Assembly (NCBI GenBank): GCA_002049455.2
Contig: KV919056.1
Location: 1 to 64,000, forward strand
DNA length: 64,000 bases
Source of the DNA: Porphyra umbilicalis
Lineage: Eukaryota; Rhodophyta; Bangiophyceae; Bangiales; Bangiaceae
Reading direction: 5' to 3'
The position numbers and the translations under genes are program-made. This document shows, one piece after another, positions 20,550 to 31,712 of the stretch. Positions within the stretch are counted from its first letter, which is position 1. Each line of letters starts with the position of its first letter. A model generated the notes under the pieces. The model was not told where the DNA came from. It did no database searches and worked only from the letters and a program-made list of their open reading frames with translations.

Positions 20550-21070
20550 GGGCGGGGGCGTGGGCGGCTGCCTCCTGCCGCTAGCGTGTGCGGGTACCAG
20601 AGTAGGAGGGGGGGCGCGCGAGCGTACAAGTTCCCCCCGTGAGTGGGGGGTGTGTGTGCCGCGGTATAGACTAACACTCTGACTGGTCGGGGACGTCGGC
20701 GGTCGTGCCCCACCTTTTTGTTTCTTTTTCTTCCAGGTGCATGGACATTGCGCACGGTGGCCAGACCGTGGTGCATGGGCGTGCTTCAGTGATGTGTTCC
20801 ATCAAGTCGCGGGACGACCACCATCGTCGGGTCGCCCACGCGCAGGGGAAAAACCGTTCCGCCTGCCAGAAAAAGAAACAACAGCGGGGCACGTGCACCA
20901 AAGGCGCACCCGTGCACCCCACCCCCCCCACACACGTCGCCCACCAAAGCCGACAGTATCCAAAAAAAAAAACAAGACGAGTCAACGACAAGGTAGCAAG
21001 TACGGAACAACGAAAGAGCGCTGCACAATCCCCCGGCGGCCTCCCCACGTCACCCCCTCCCCTCCGCCCC
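20550..21070. other. Convergent intergenic region
   Basis: Lies between the 3' ends of the secreted-protein and bZIP genes. An acceptor-like TTCTTTTTCTTCCAG occurs at 20723-20737, but the following frame shows no domain. A poly-A run sits at 20962-20971. No gene called. Confidence 0.45.
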
Positions 21071-22479
21071 CTACCCCGCCTCGGCGGCGCTGCTGCGTGG
21101 CCCACACGGCCCCTGACCGGCGGCCGAGCCGCTCGGCCCCAAGGGGCACCCCGCGCCGTCGGCCGCCCCTTTCCCGCCGCCCCCACAGCACGCAAACGTG
21201 GTGGTGACGCCGGGGGGGGCGGCCCACCCGCAGTACTGGCAGCGGCTGGCGACGCCCCACGACGGTCGCGCCGTCGGCGCGCGTGCGCGCGGGCGGCGGA
21301 CGGTCTGGATAGGTGCCCGCAGGCGGCAACAGTTGGGCAGGCCGCAGCCGCGGGGGCGCGTCGGCTCGGGCGGCGGGGGGGCCACACCGCCGTCGAGGGT
21401 GCCGTCGAGGGTGCCGTCGAGGGTGCCGTCGAGGGTGCCGTCGAGGGTGCCGTCCAGGGTGCTCCCCCCGTCGCTGCTGCTGTCCCCCACGTCACCGTCC
21501 GCGTCGAGCGGCGGCAGCGGCGGCGGCGGCGGGGAGGCGGCGGCTAGCTGGCTGTCGCCGTCCCCACGGGCCCCGGGCGGGTGCCACGGCGCGCCCAACC
21601 ATAGGAGGGCGGCAGACGACGCCAGCGCGTCGCCGTCGGCCGGCGCGCCCGCCGAGGATGGGGCGACCGCCGGCGTGGATGGCCACGACGCCCACGTGGC
21701 CGGCGCGAGCAAGTCGTCGGTCAGGTCGGCGGCGCTCGCCGCCGCCCACAGAGGTGGCACGGGCGGCGAGTCGGGGGCGGTTGCATCTGGGCTGGCGCGC
21801 GTGCCCGCGGCGGCTTGGCCGCTTGGGAAGGCATGGCCGATCGTCGACTCGGGCTGCTCTGGTGCCACCGACGGCGGCAGCAGAGGCAGAGGCGGCGGCG
21901 GCCGAGACGGCGGCGGCAGCACGGCCACAGGCAGCAGCACGGGCCCTTGCTCCGTGGATGCGGTCGGCACAGCGAGGAGTGCCCCCCCGGTGCCGCACCC
22001 CCCCCCCCCCCCGCCGATGGTGCGCGGTGGCCACGTCGAGTTGCTCCCGCAGCGCCGCCACTTCCGCCCGCAGCGCCGCCGCGTCGGCCTGCTTGGCGGT
22101 CACGGCGGCGACGCCAGTGACGAGCTCGTACTCGAGGAATATCGAGTAAATCTTGCGGCGCATCCGCGATTTGACGGCGGACGCTTGGGAGCGCGCCTTC
22201 CCCGCCGCCGCCGCAACGCCAACGGCCGTCGCGGCCGCGTCGGCGCGCGCCGCCCGCACGCCGGGGGGGGCGGCGCGGGGGGGCGCCCGGGGCCCCGCCG
22301 ACGAATGGCGGGGGCGGGGGGGAGGGGACGCTCCCGGGCACGGGGGGCATGGCGGCGCTCGCGCTGCATCGGGGTGGCGTCGTCGACGGCACCTCGGCGC
22401 GCCGGTCTTGGGGGAAGGGGGGAGACGACTTGTTTTTTTTGGCGGATGGGCGGCCTCGACGCCGGTGGCGGGCGGGCAT
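21071..22479 (-). CDS. bZIP-like transcription factor with Cys-rich C-terminus
   Basis: ATG at 22479 gives MPARHRRRGRPSAKKNKSS, a basic nuclear-localisation-like start. After a G-rich run (22263-22290) the frame changes and gives KARSQASAVKSRMRRKIYS, matching the bZIP basic region (A-x-x-S-R-x-R), followed by a coiled-coil segment (LRAEVAALREQLDVATAHH). After the poly-C run near 22000-22013 a third frame continues to the stop at 21071: Pro/Ser-rich sequence, an acidic (TLDG)n repeat, then a Cys-rich tail with GCGLPNCCRLR, SRCQYCGW and TFACCGGGG. The tail could bind zinc or respond to redox state (inference). A TATATAG box lies about 75 bases upstream. The zipper heptads are imperfect (one Lys at a core position), so the bZIP call is likely rather than certain. 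Both frame changes occur at homopolymers. Confidence 0.6.
21392..21463 (-). repeat. 12-bp tandem repeat encoding TLDG
   Basis: Six units of GTCGAGGGTGCC (+ strand), the last with two changes, inside the bZIP-like gene. The unit is a multiple of three, so copy number can change without breaking the frame. Confidence 0.9.
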
Positions 22480-22551
22480 GCACGGGATGGATGGGCCAGT
22501 CGACGCACTGGGCGGGTAAAGCAGCCGCCTCTATCGGCTTGCTGGCGCTCG

Positions 22552-22558
22552 CTATATA
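22552..22558 (-). promoter_or_regulatory. TATA box of the bZIP-like gene
   Basis: Minus strand reads GGGTATATAGCGAGCG about 75 bases before the ATG at 22479, a spacing that allows a start site 25-35 bases downstream and a short 5' UTR. Confidence 0.5.
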
Positions 22559-22930
22559 CCCCTCGACGGGCCAGGTGGGGCCCGCTCGCGCACCGCGCCA
22601 GGCTCGACGCCCCGCGCAGGCCTCGACAGCCGCCTGTGCTGCAGCAGACGCCCCAACCGAGTCGCCCCCCCGCGCGCAGAGGTACGACGCACCCGCCGCA
22701 CCCTGCGGGTGCAGTGTCCACGGCGGCGGGCCTCGCGCCCGCCCCTGCAAGTGCAACGCCCTCGCTGCCTCGTGCTTCACGTCAGGCGGGGGGCCGCCTG
22801 CCAATCTGGGTGCAGGGGGGCGAGCCGCCCACTCGGACGGGCACGCGCGGTACGACAGCAGAGGCGTGGCCTGTCGGCGCGCCGCAGCGCGGTCAATGCC
22901 CTCAACGGCGCCGTTGCGGCCCTACAGGAA

Positions 22931-24240
22931 CAGAACCGCAATAAAACCGCGATCCGTGATGCTCGCGCAGGGACCGTGGGCCGAGGTCCAAACCGCGATA
23001 AAACCGCAATCTGCCGGACTTTGATTGGCCCACAATCGCCCTCAGCTGGGCCCAGCGGAGGAGGTCTGTCGACCATGCTTACAGCCCACAAGTGCGGACT
23101 ACTGTTCGTATCGCTGCCTATTTCTCTGTTCCTTCGTATTAATATTGTATTTTATTTCTGTTCTATTACTCTAGCTGGCGAAGACGATCAAGCTGCTGCT
23201 GCGCCAGCTCCTGCTCCCGCGTCGCCTGTGCCGGAGCGTCGCCGTTGCTGGCCGTCGATGAGGCAGCAGCGTCCGCGGGGAGGGCGGCGGCAGCGGGCGG
23301 ACCCCGCCGATGTAAACCCCCCCCCGCCCAGTGTGTCCGGACAACGGGGGCGGGGGGGAAGGCGGGGAGGAAGGCGGGGGGGGAAGGGGGGCAGCCGCCC
23401 GGAGCGTCGGCAAAGGAGGAGGCGGAGGGGGAGGGGGGGGGGGCGTCGACGCCGGTGCAGGAGACGCGATCACCGGTGGGGGGGGGGATAGGGGGGGCAG
23501 GTACTGCCAGCTGTGCGGCTCAAAGCAGCGGCCACCTGAGAGGCAGCCAGCAGACCACCCACATCTGAGTAAGGGACACGGGAAAAAGACGGATGCGACA
23601 ACTACAACAAAGATGTCAGCAGCCACGAGCGATGTGAAAAAAAAGCCACAAAGCCCGCACGGCGACCAAGACCGAGCCGTATCCCCTCACCAAAAGCGCA
23701 CGACAAGGATCCTCCGGTGTGCTTACCTGCCCGGCTCGTGAGCGGCCGTCGAAAGGCGCAGAGCGCAGGCGAGAGCTCCGACGTGGTGGCATGGCGGTCG
23801 AAATTGAAGGGGGAGGGTGCAGAGAACGCAGGAAAAGAACGCGTCCGCGTGGGGCAACTCGACGATGAAGGCAGTTGACGGGTGGTCGACGACGCTAGGG
23901 ACAGCCAGGCGTCAAAGCCCAAGGCTTGTCGCTGCGCTGCAATGAGGTCTTGGTATAATAATGGAGCCACACGGCCGAACGCTGATCATGAAAGGGTGCA
24001 CGACTCCTTATTGGATGGCACTAGATGTTTAAGGAGGCTTCCGGAACATGATTGGATGCTTCAAGTCGCTTCGAGAAGCTATCAGAACAGGAGCTGCGAA
24101 CTTTGTGGAAAGCCAATCAGAACTCATGAAGGCATCCGAGAAGCCATCTTGCACTGTCAGGACCCAGCGATCCGACCAGGACTCGTCCAGACCCCTGTTG
24201 GCCCGTGGGAAAACCGCGATATCGCGGTTTTATCGCGCAT
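22931..24240. mobile_element. Possible non-autonomous element bounded by CGCGATAAAACCGC repeats
   Basis: AACCGCAATAAAACCGCGAT (22934-22953) and AAACCGCGATAAAACCGCAA (22990-23009) occur on the left. The inverted form ATCGCGGTTTTATCGCG, preceded by AAAACCGCGAT, occurs at about 24211-24235. CATCTG/AATCTG follows the repeat at both ends. The interior has an AT-rich segment (23100-23175) and a short frame with YCQLCGSKQRPPERQ, which resembles a CxxC zinc-binding start, but no transposase. No target duplication was identified. Confidence 0.4.
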
Positions 24241-26380
24241 CTGTTCCCGTAGGACGGCCGCCGCGGCGGCCCGGCCCGGGGGCGACTACTTGGACAGGCG
24301 CCACGCCTCTCGCCTAAAACCTGCGGGGATGGCCCGAGCGCCCACGGCGTGGCGGTGCGCGCCGTGATTCCTTGCCCCGCCGCGCCTCGACCGAGCGACC
24401 AGGGCTGGCGGTGGCCCCGCGCGGGGCGCAGAAGAGCCGCACCACGATTGGGCGGGGGGCGGGGGTAAAACGGCAGGATACAAAGGGGCCTGGCGCGCAG
24501 AGGATAGGCAGCGCGGCTGGTAGCCTCCAGCCATCAAAACGGAGGGCGTGGTCAAGCGCGAGTAGAACCTTCCATAGGCAGGGCTCGATCACGAGCGTCA
24601 GCCCTCGCAAGACGATTCGACCCCTCGGGGCTGCCCCGCTGCGTGAGACTGGCGGCTGCGACTTGCGTGCGAGCACGGACACGATTGTCGCGCTTGACGC
24701 TGGTGGGCGGGGCCCTCCAGACTGTCAGAGGATCCTTTGTTGAAAGGCCGGCGCGACTGTCATGGTTAGGCGACAGGGCAGCTGCACGGGCAAGTCAGCG
24801 TGTTGTGCGGCCGTCACGAAGCACGGTGCTAGCCTTGCCGGTCCGTTTGCGCACCTGAGGTACAGACCCCTGGTTTCGGGCCGCCTCGACGGTGCTTTCC
24901 CACGTAGAGCCGGCCGTGGAGCGCGGCCGCCGGGGTGCGCGGCTTGCACTGGCGACGAGCCGGCACGCGCCAACCACGCGCACACAGACGACGGCAGTGA
25001 GTGGCTGCCCGTCGTGAATTTTGCTTGGCACAGTCGGGTCTCTTGTCAGAGTCGGCACCACGATCAGCAACCAGCGAAAGAGACCGCCAAGCCGGTGTGT
25101 GAGAAATCCTGACAGGGGCTTGGTGGGACCGTACGTAGCGCGCGGCACCGCGACGAATGTTGAGCCGCCAACCGGACACGCGGCCGTGGTGGCAGCAGGC
25201 AAGGAGGTCGAGCCTACTCCCGATCCAGGTGGCCTGCGTGGGCGTCCGAGACGCCTTCTCCATGTGTGGTGCCGGTCACATGTCAAGTCTCATTCCGGAT
25301 GCTCTGGCTCAGCTCGCGAGCCGCACCATAAAGCAAAGCAATCTGCACAAGAAGGGGGTATGAGTCAAAACGGGCGGGCCCACTGTCACCCCCACTGTGA
25401 CAAAGAGGCGGTCGCTGGCCATCAGCCCTTCTCTGTCTCGGCGCTGTCATCAGAGGAGGGCCCGGGGATGGGGTCAGCCAACCGTTGGCGTGACGCGTCC
25501 GTCGAACGAGTTCTCTAGGGCGGGGCCTGGGCGCCTGCTTTTTGGCGCGCAGGCCGCTGGCAGGATCATCCCATGATGGGGGCTCGCGAGCAGAAATCGA
25601 GTCTACCCTGCGAGTAGGGTTGCCCGATTGGTTCGCGCGGCCGAACCAGTATACCCGATGTTTTCGGTGGCCAATAACCATTTTTTAAAATAGTTAGTAG
25701 GCCATGGCACAGCGCCAGCCACACATGAGACTGGGGGGCTGCGGCTCATCCTGGGCGAGGAGGATCCGCTCTCCCAGTCCCGGCCGACCCCCGCAATCCA
25801 CTCCTCCCCCCCCCTGTCATGTTCCATTGTCTCTGTCGCTCTCAGTGCCACACCTTTCGAGCCCGTTGCAATTCTACCTCCATCCTCGCCCCCTCGCCGA
25901 ACGCTCTGTCGTCGGTTGGCGCCTCGGTGCCATGTGCTGCACCCACGCTGGCCTTGGACTTGTCCCAGACATCCGTCTACTGCACCGCTTTGGGTAGTGG
26001 CATCTTCCCTCGTCGTCATGTCATCCCACATGGTATGATACACAGGGAGGTGCTGGTGTGCATCTGTGAGTGATGTGTCTGTAGGTGATAATGTGGACGT
26101 CAGTCGAACTGCCAGTAAGTACGATGTTGTCCGTTGCAGCGCGTCTGACACGTACATCTGTCTCCTCTGCGTGGAGTTCCCTTCTCTTCTGCATCATTGT
26201 GCATGATGTGTTCTTGGCATGTGCAATGGTCCTCGTCGTTGCTCTTCTTCATCAGATCTACTCGAGGCTTCTTGGTGCATGCGCCTTAACTCTTCCCGCA
26301 CGGTTGCGTGTTGCGTACGTGGCCGTCCCTTTCCTGTGCGGGCGTGTGCAGTGTGGTTGGACGATTGGCGTGCGGTGTGG
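24241..26380. other. No supported gene
   Basis: GC content falls toward the right. Reading frames are short or low complexity on both strands and no domain was recognised. Segment 25800-26300 is C/T-rich on the + strand. Confidence 0.4.
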
Positions 26381-26388
26381 TTATACCT

Positions 26389-26456
26389 CTGGTTATACCT
26401 CTGATTACACGACTCGTGTGCTGTGTGTAGTTACACGACTCGTGTGCGATGTGTGA
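26389..26456. repeat. Two short tandem duplications
   Basis: GGTTATACCTCT occurs twice in a row, followed by two spaced copies of TTACACGACTCGTGTG about 26 bases apart. Small local duplications. Confidence 0.75.
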
Positions 26457-27735
26457 GAGACGAAGACACAAGCCGTCGGTTCAGGGCGTGCACAGGTCAT
26501 CAATTTGGGTCGTGTCCCGCATTTAAAGACAAGAAACGCAGGCAACTCCGGTCGCATGACAGCAACGCTCTCGTACTTAAAAAAACCGGTTCGACCACTA
26601 TTTGCGTCCGAAACTGATTCGCAAGCGATGTCCGAGTTTTATCCACATGTGAACCAGCTTCAACCAATTACGATAAACCAGTTGGGCAATCCTACCTGCG
26701 AGCCGTCGGAGTTTGAACAAGGCGGCGCGTCGGAACGCCGGTTGCCGTGCATACGCGGCTCCCGGGGGCACGGCCTACTGGGCAGCATGACTGGTCTCCC
26801 TTCGACTGGCAGGACGCCGGCGCGTGGCGAGGTCGAGACAAGTGAGCCGCAGAATCCTAGGACCTTTTCGGTCACTTGTCAGTGCATATTTGAGATCTGT
26901 GGACCTCCGTCACCGAAGGCCGCCATGCGGCATCGCACTGCTGGAGTGGGTCCAGTGCGCCGCGCTCACGGTTCGGAGACTTTGGGCCTGAGGAGGACAG
27001 CTGACTTGTTTTGAAAAAGCGAACGGTTTTCTAGAATATAGTTACGTAAAAGTTACAATTATGGTGTATTGATGGCTTCTACTTCGCTTTGATGAAATGG
27101 TGCGACCTGGTACAGTCTTTCTCCATTCCTGTAGGTTCCTTTGCTATCCACCCCTGGAGAAGAACGAGACAGCTTTGCACTGCCAGGAAGGGCGATTTTG
27201 CCATCTTCTGCACGAAGAAATAGGACTACTTAGGAGTCTGCCCCCGAAATAGGGGTAGAGAAGCAGGGATGAGAGGGAATAATTATCATGTCATGGTTTC
27301 GACGATAAATGTGGAAGAATCATCCTAATGGAGACCTTCGGCATGTCAAATGTGCGTCGACGGCATGGGTCGGGGACACGTTTCACGCCACGTTAAGCCT
27401 TGGACCCACATTTCCATCCCATACATCGCTAAGGAGGCCCTTCGACCCACGTCAAAAACCGGTACCGACCGAGGTGACCGCAGCCACGTAGCAGTCCATG
27501 AGTAGCTTACATGGCTGATTCCGCCAATCGCTGGCATCCGTTGGCCTTCGATGCCCGGTCTTCCGGGTTGCGAAGGACAGTCGCCCGATCGCTCTTCTCG
27601 CACATGTCCGGCGCCCTTCCCCCGCCGCGTCTCCTCGGTGCCATTGATACCTGTTCCCCCACCACCCACCCACCCACCCACCGACGATCTTTTCTATTCC
27701 ATTTTTTACCACACTGCTTCGATCATGGTCTTCTG
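26457..27735. other. No supported gene
   Basis: Short frames only. A stretch of lower GC around 27000-27350. Nothing recognised. Confidence 0.4.
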
Positions 27736-27900
27736 CAGTCCACCCACGATCGCAGGCGTACGCACAGGCCGCCGTCACCGGCGCTGTCGGCAGTGCACCC
27801 GCGATCGCAGGCGTGCGCACAGGGCGCCCTCACCGGCGCCGTCGGCAGTGCACCTGAAATCGTAGGCGTGGGCGCACGGCGCCGTCACCGGCGCCGTCAG
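27736..27900. repeat. 55-bp minisatellite, three copies
   Basis: Units begin at 27736, 27791 and 27846, each starting CAGT(C/G)CACC and ending CACCGGCGC(C/T)GTC. Copies are similar, with scattered substitutions. Confidence 0.85.
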
Positions 27901-30490
27901 GAGTCTCTACCCCGTCACACTGTAAGCGAAACCGCAAGGAGTGTGGCAGACTGCCGACCCACATTTGATACATGCCGAAGCTCCGAAGGGTGGATGTGGC
28001 TTCCTTGAAAAACCGGTCGGGCGACCCACAAATTACCCACATCCGATACCCACGTCGCAGTTGCCGAAGGTTTCCAATCATCCGGTCTGTGGGATGATAT
28101 CATCACCACGTGGCTTCCTCACGCCCACGAGGTTGGCCGATCCACTACTGTAGGGGGTGGACTGGTGCGCACCTCCCTTGCCCCACGGGCCTCCTCCCCA
28201 TCCGGCACGGTCGCGATCACGCCGATCAACGGTGTCGCGAGGATGACAGCGGCAAGGGACAGCAGCTGCAGAGCACAGTGCATGATCAGTCTACGCGTGC
28301 GACCAATCCGGCCGCCGTAGTCGGCCGCAAATGAACCGCCAGCAGGCAACATCGCACAGTCAGGCAGAGGACAAAGGGGCACAAGTGGCACAGGATGGGT
28401 CCCTCGGTTCTGTCCCCGAGTGCACCTGGTAGAGTCACACCTTGCTGTCGCCTCGGGCAAAATGACAGCCTCGCCTTTGATGGTCTATGTTGCACGGAGA
28501 GATCGCCGCCGGCTGGGGTCAGCACGTCGGCAGTGTCTCAACGTCGCCTGACCTGCAGAGCGCACCAGCGGACCCCCTTGGTGTGGCGCCACGTGGCGTA
28601 CGATGGTTTTGATAAATATCGAGGCGAATTATTGATGATATACCGCATTCATGCTAATCATGGATGGTTTCTCCGAAAACGCTCAAACCTGTAGAGACGG
28701 GCCACCTCCCTATGCAGTGGAGTCGTTATCGGCTCGAATGATTGGCTCACATCGCCCGAGACGGTACTTACCGATGCCGGCTGAGCCAATGTCATCGCTC
28801 CAATTCAAAATCGGTTGGTTCTGGGTCACACACGTGGCCAGTGAAGACCCACCCTGTCGAATCATTCAGGTACAGTGCGTTCTCGTTGTAGGAGAATCGT
28901 TTCCAAAAGAATATGGGTCGCGAGTCTTCCATTCCAGTCCATGTGGGCCACCTTTTCTTCATATTGAGCCGAATCAGCTGTCTCTTATAAAGAGAATGTA
29001 CTGCACGATGTAACTGGCCTATTGCGTGCCTCCACGGGAAGGTATGGAATAACATTTCTTTCTCTGATGCGAATTCTCTGCACTAAGTCGATTGCACTCC
29101 AGGGCACCGCCGCCCCCCCCCCTTTAAAGAAGGCACGCAGCGCAATGAGCACCTCGGGGCATGCAACTCCCAAATGCCGAGGCAAGGCAAGCGTCACAAA
29201 GAAGTAAAAGCCACCGGACACGCCGGGACTGCCGACCCCCGACCGCCCGCCGCCCGCCGCGACTCTTGCCGTGCTCCGCGCCGCAGCCGCCGCCGCGCGG
29301 CGGTGCCGGCGGCCGCCACAGTGGCGGTGCACGGTCGCCGGCTGGTGACGACCAACCGGCGGCCGCGGCAGCGGCGGCATCAGCCCCTGACGGCAGGTCT
29401 CCCGCGTCGTTACCCGCATGCCCGTGCCATCCGACGCGCCGCCGCCACGGGCAGAAGCGCCGCTGTCGCCACGGATACACACGGGCGCGCGCCCCTCCCC
29501 CCCCCCGCCCGTACCCCCAATTGACCGCCCGCCACGGCGCCGCGCGCCGCCCTGGAATTGGCGGCGGCGTCGCCGGCGGGCGGGTGCCTCGCGCCCGTCG
29601 CAGTCGTCAGCCACAGCGGCGGGTGTGGCCGACAGCGGCCGCGTCGCCCCCGTCCGCCCCAAATCGCAGTGATCGTAATGGCGGCCACGACCCGCTGTGG
29701 TGCGCGCGTCCGTGCCGAGCGCGCGCCCACCACCAGTGGCCACACTCCCGCTCGGCGCGGAGGTACGGTCAGTGCAGCAAAATGGCGGCGCGACGCGGCC
29801 GTGGCCGGCCGCCAGGCCCCGCCCTGCGCACCCTGTCTGCGTGTCACCCCACGCCGACCCGAGCGTGCGGCGGCGGCCGCGGAGGCCATCTGCCTGGCCG
29901 TGACTCCGCCGTCCCCATTTCATTTTTTGCTCGTCTGCCCGAGGTGACTATTCGGCATCTGGCAATCAAGAAACAAATCTCTACTACTCCCCCTCTTTCA
30001 CCATAGGCGGTGCTCCACGGGGCCCCCTGCACCGCTCCACTCAGTACTCCGAGGCGGTTCTTTCTCACGTATCGCCGCCGCAGCACACCATGCGTTCCGC
30101 GACTACCGCCGAGTGGTCGCGTCCGTACGGCGCGCGACGGACACCGCCGGTCCATTCGCTTCGAAGCAAACGAACAAGTGTGACCTTCTGAGATTCCTAC
30201 AGAAACATTGTAATGGATTTCTTGAACTCGTGTCAACTTCACAAGTACACGAAAATCACGCGGAAATCAAACTGAAGCCTGCCCTAGGTAATCACAGGAA
30301 AAAAATGGCCCATAGCATGAGAACCTGGCCTAGAGAAGGCATGGTTTCGAACCGACACTGTCCAGCCTGTCGTGTTGTGTCAAATGTCGGACTCCACGGA
30401 AAACTGAGGTTACCTTTCCGTCCACGACACGACAGCACTTCGACGCGTTCTGAGCTTCGAGCCTCGACGAGAGCGCGCGCCCTGTGATGT
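27901..30490. other. No supported gene; contains a GC-rich island
   Basis: Mostly mid-GC sequence with short frames. From about 29220 to 29900 composition jumps back to that of the gene-rich half, with long low-complexity frames on both strands, but no domain is visible. It may be a fragment of a host gene or exon carried into repeat-rich DNA. Confidence 0.35.
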
Positions 30491-30496
30491 GGAGTC

Positions 30497-30560
30497 AGGT
30501 TACTGTCGGGTAACCTGACTGTAAGGTAACCCGACCGTGACCTCGGTTGGGTCACCCGAC
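30497..30560. repeat. Palindromic GGTAACC cluster
   Basis: AGGTTACTGTCGGGTAACCT and GGGTAACCTGACTGTAAGG followed by TAACCC form overlapping inverted repeats; GGGTCACCCG follows. The sequence can fold into alternative hairpins. Function unknown. Confidence 0.6.
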
Positions 30561-31380
30561 CCACGCTATGGCAACTGTCGTCGCGCACCCACCGCGCCAC
30601 ATGCCTGGAGCGTCGCCATTGTCGTGCCCGCTGCCATTGGTGACTCCACCGCCCATCCCCTCCCTCCTCCCCGGCCCTCCACCGTGATGTTGTGTCCGCG
30701 TGCGTTACCGCCGCCACGAGGGGACCGTGAGGTGGAGCGTCTCTCGTCCACTCTTTTCTATATTCTGCGCCGGCACTACAGCCACACGACCATTGTTTAG
30801 GCTCTATCAATTTGTTGGTCTGGTTCTCTACTGCTCTTTGTCTCGCTCTGCACCCTCTTTGTGCCTGCCACATGCCTGTGTTCCACCGTCTACGCACCTG
30901 TCCTACCCCCCCCCGCCTCCCTTATGCAGCCATCCCCCAGCACTTCTCGTTTTGGTTGTGTCTCGTTTATTCCCTTCTCTCTCATGTGGTCGTCGCACCG
31001 GGTGCCCTGGTATTTCTTTGCGGTGCTTTTCTGTTCCAGGTGCCGGGTCCGTTATCGCGTCCTCTTCTTGCCGTCTTTGTTGCTATTTTGTCTTGCGTGT
31101 CTGCCTATGCTGCTTCGTGCGAGTGTGTTAGTGACTTCCGCCACCCCTTCCCCGCCCCTTACTCACTCCGCCAGCTCTGGTTGTGCTAAGTGAGATTTTT
31201 ATCTGCATCTTCGTTCGGTGCACTGTCATCCTGTCAACTCGCTTTGTCTTCGATGGGCTGCCATCTCCTCTTTCTTCCTCTCCCACATATGTGTTGCACT
31301 CTTTGTTGTTCCTTCTTTCTTTTTTCCCTCTTTTATGACAACAGAGGCACTCCATGTCGTCTTTTTCTACACCGACGACG
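30561..31380 (+). other. C/T-rich segment, no supported gene
   Basis: The + strand is strongly pyrimidine-rich for about 450 bases (30740-31190), giving spurious hydrophobic Leu/Ser/Cys frames. Comparable segments occur near 25.8-26.3, 40.6-41.0 and 49.0-49.5 kb. Confidence 0.4.
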
Positions 31381-31674
31381 CTAGTTTCTATTCTACTGGC
31401 CGCCTCATTTGAGCCGATTCCCCTCATTTGAGGCTGTTTTTGATGCCTCTCTGTGACCATGTTCTGGCCTCGGCTGCTCTTTCTGAGAATAAATCTGGAC
31501 TCGGCGCAGTCCACGCACCTTTGGGCCAACTCGGCGGCTTTGTACGATGAAAACTCGGAGGGGGTGACCCAGAAACCCCCAAAAGGCCGCGTTTCCAGGC
31601 CATATGAGAGAGAGCCTCTTTTGAGCCTCATATGAGCCTCATTTGAGCCTCGGGAGCAGTAGAATAGACACTAG
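31381..31674. mobile_element. MITE copy 1 (294 bp)
   Basis: Begins CTAGTTTCTATTCTACTG and ends CAGTAGAATAGACACTAG, an 18-bp terminal inverted repeat with two mismatches. It aligns over its whole length with the copy at 47314-47607, with the same total length. The interior is rich in CTCATTTGAGCCTC inverted motifs. No coding capacity. Terminal TA inside CTAG could be the target duplication, as in Tc1/mariner-type elements. Confidence 0.9.
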
Positions 31675-31712
31675 GCCCCCCCCACCAGCCCGCCAACTAC
31701 CCCGTCCTCGTT

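Noticed and set aside
29143-29923. Long frames in the GC island at 29.2-29.9 kb
   Set aside because: Open on both strands, no domain, and composition-driven.
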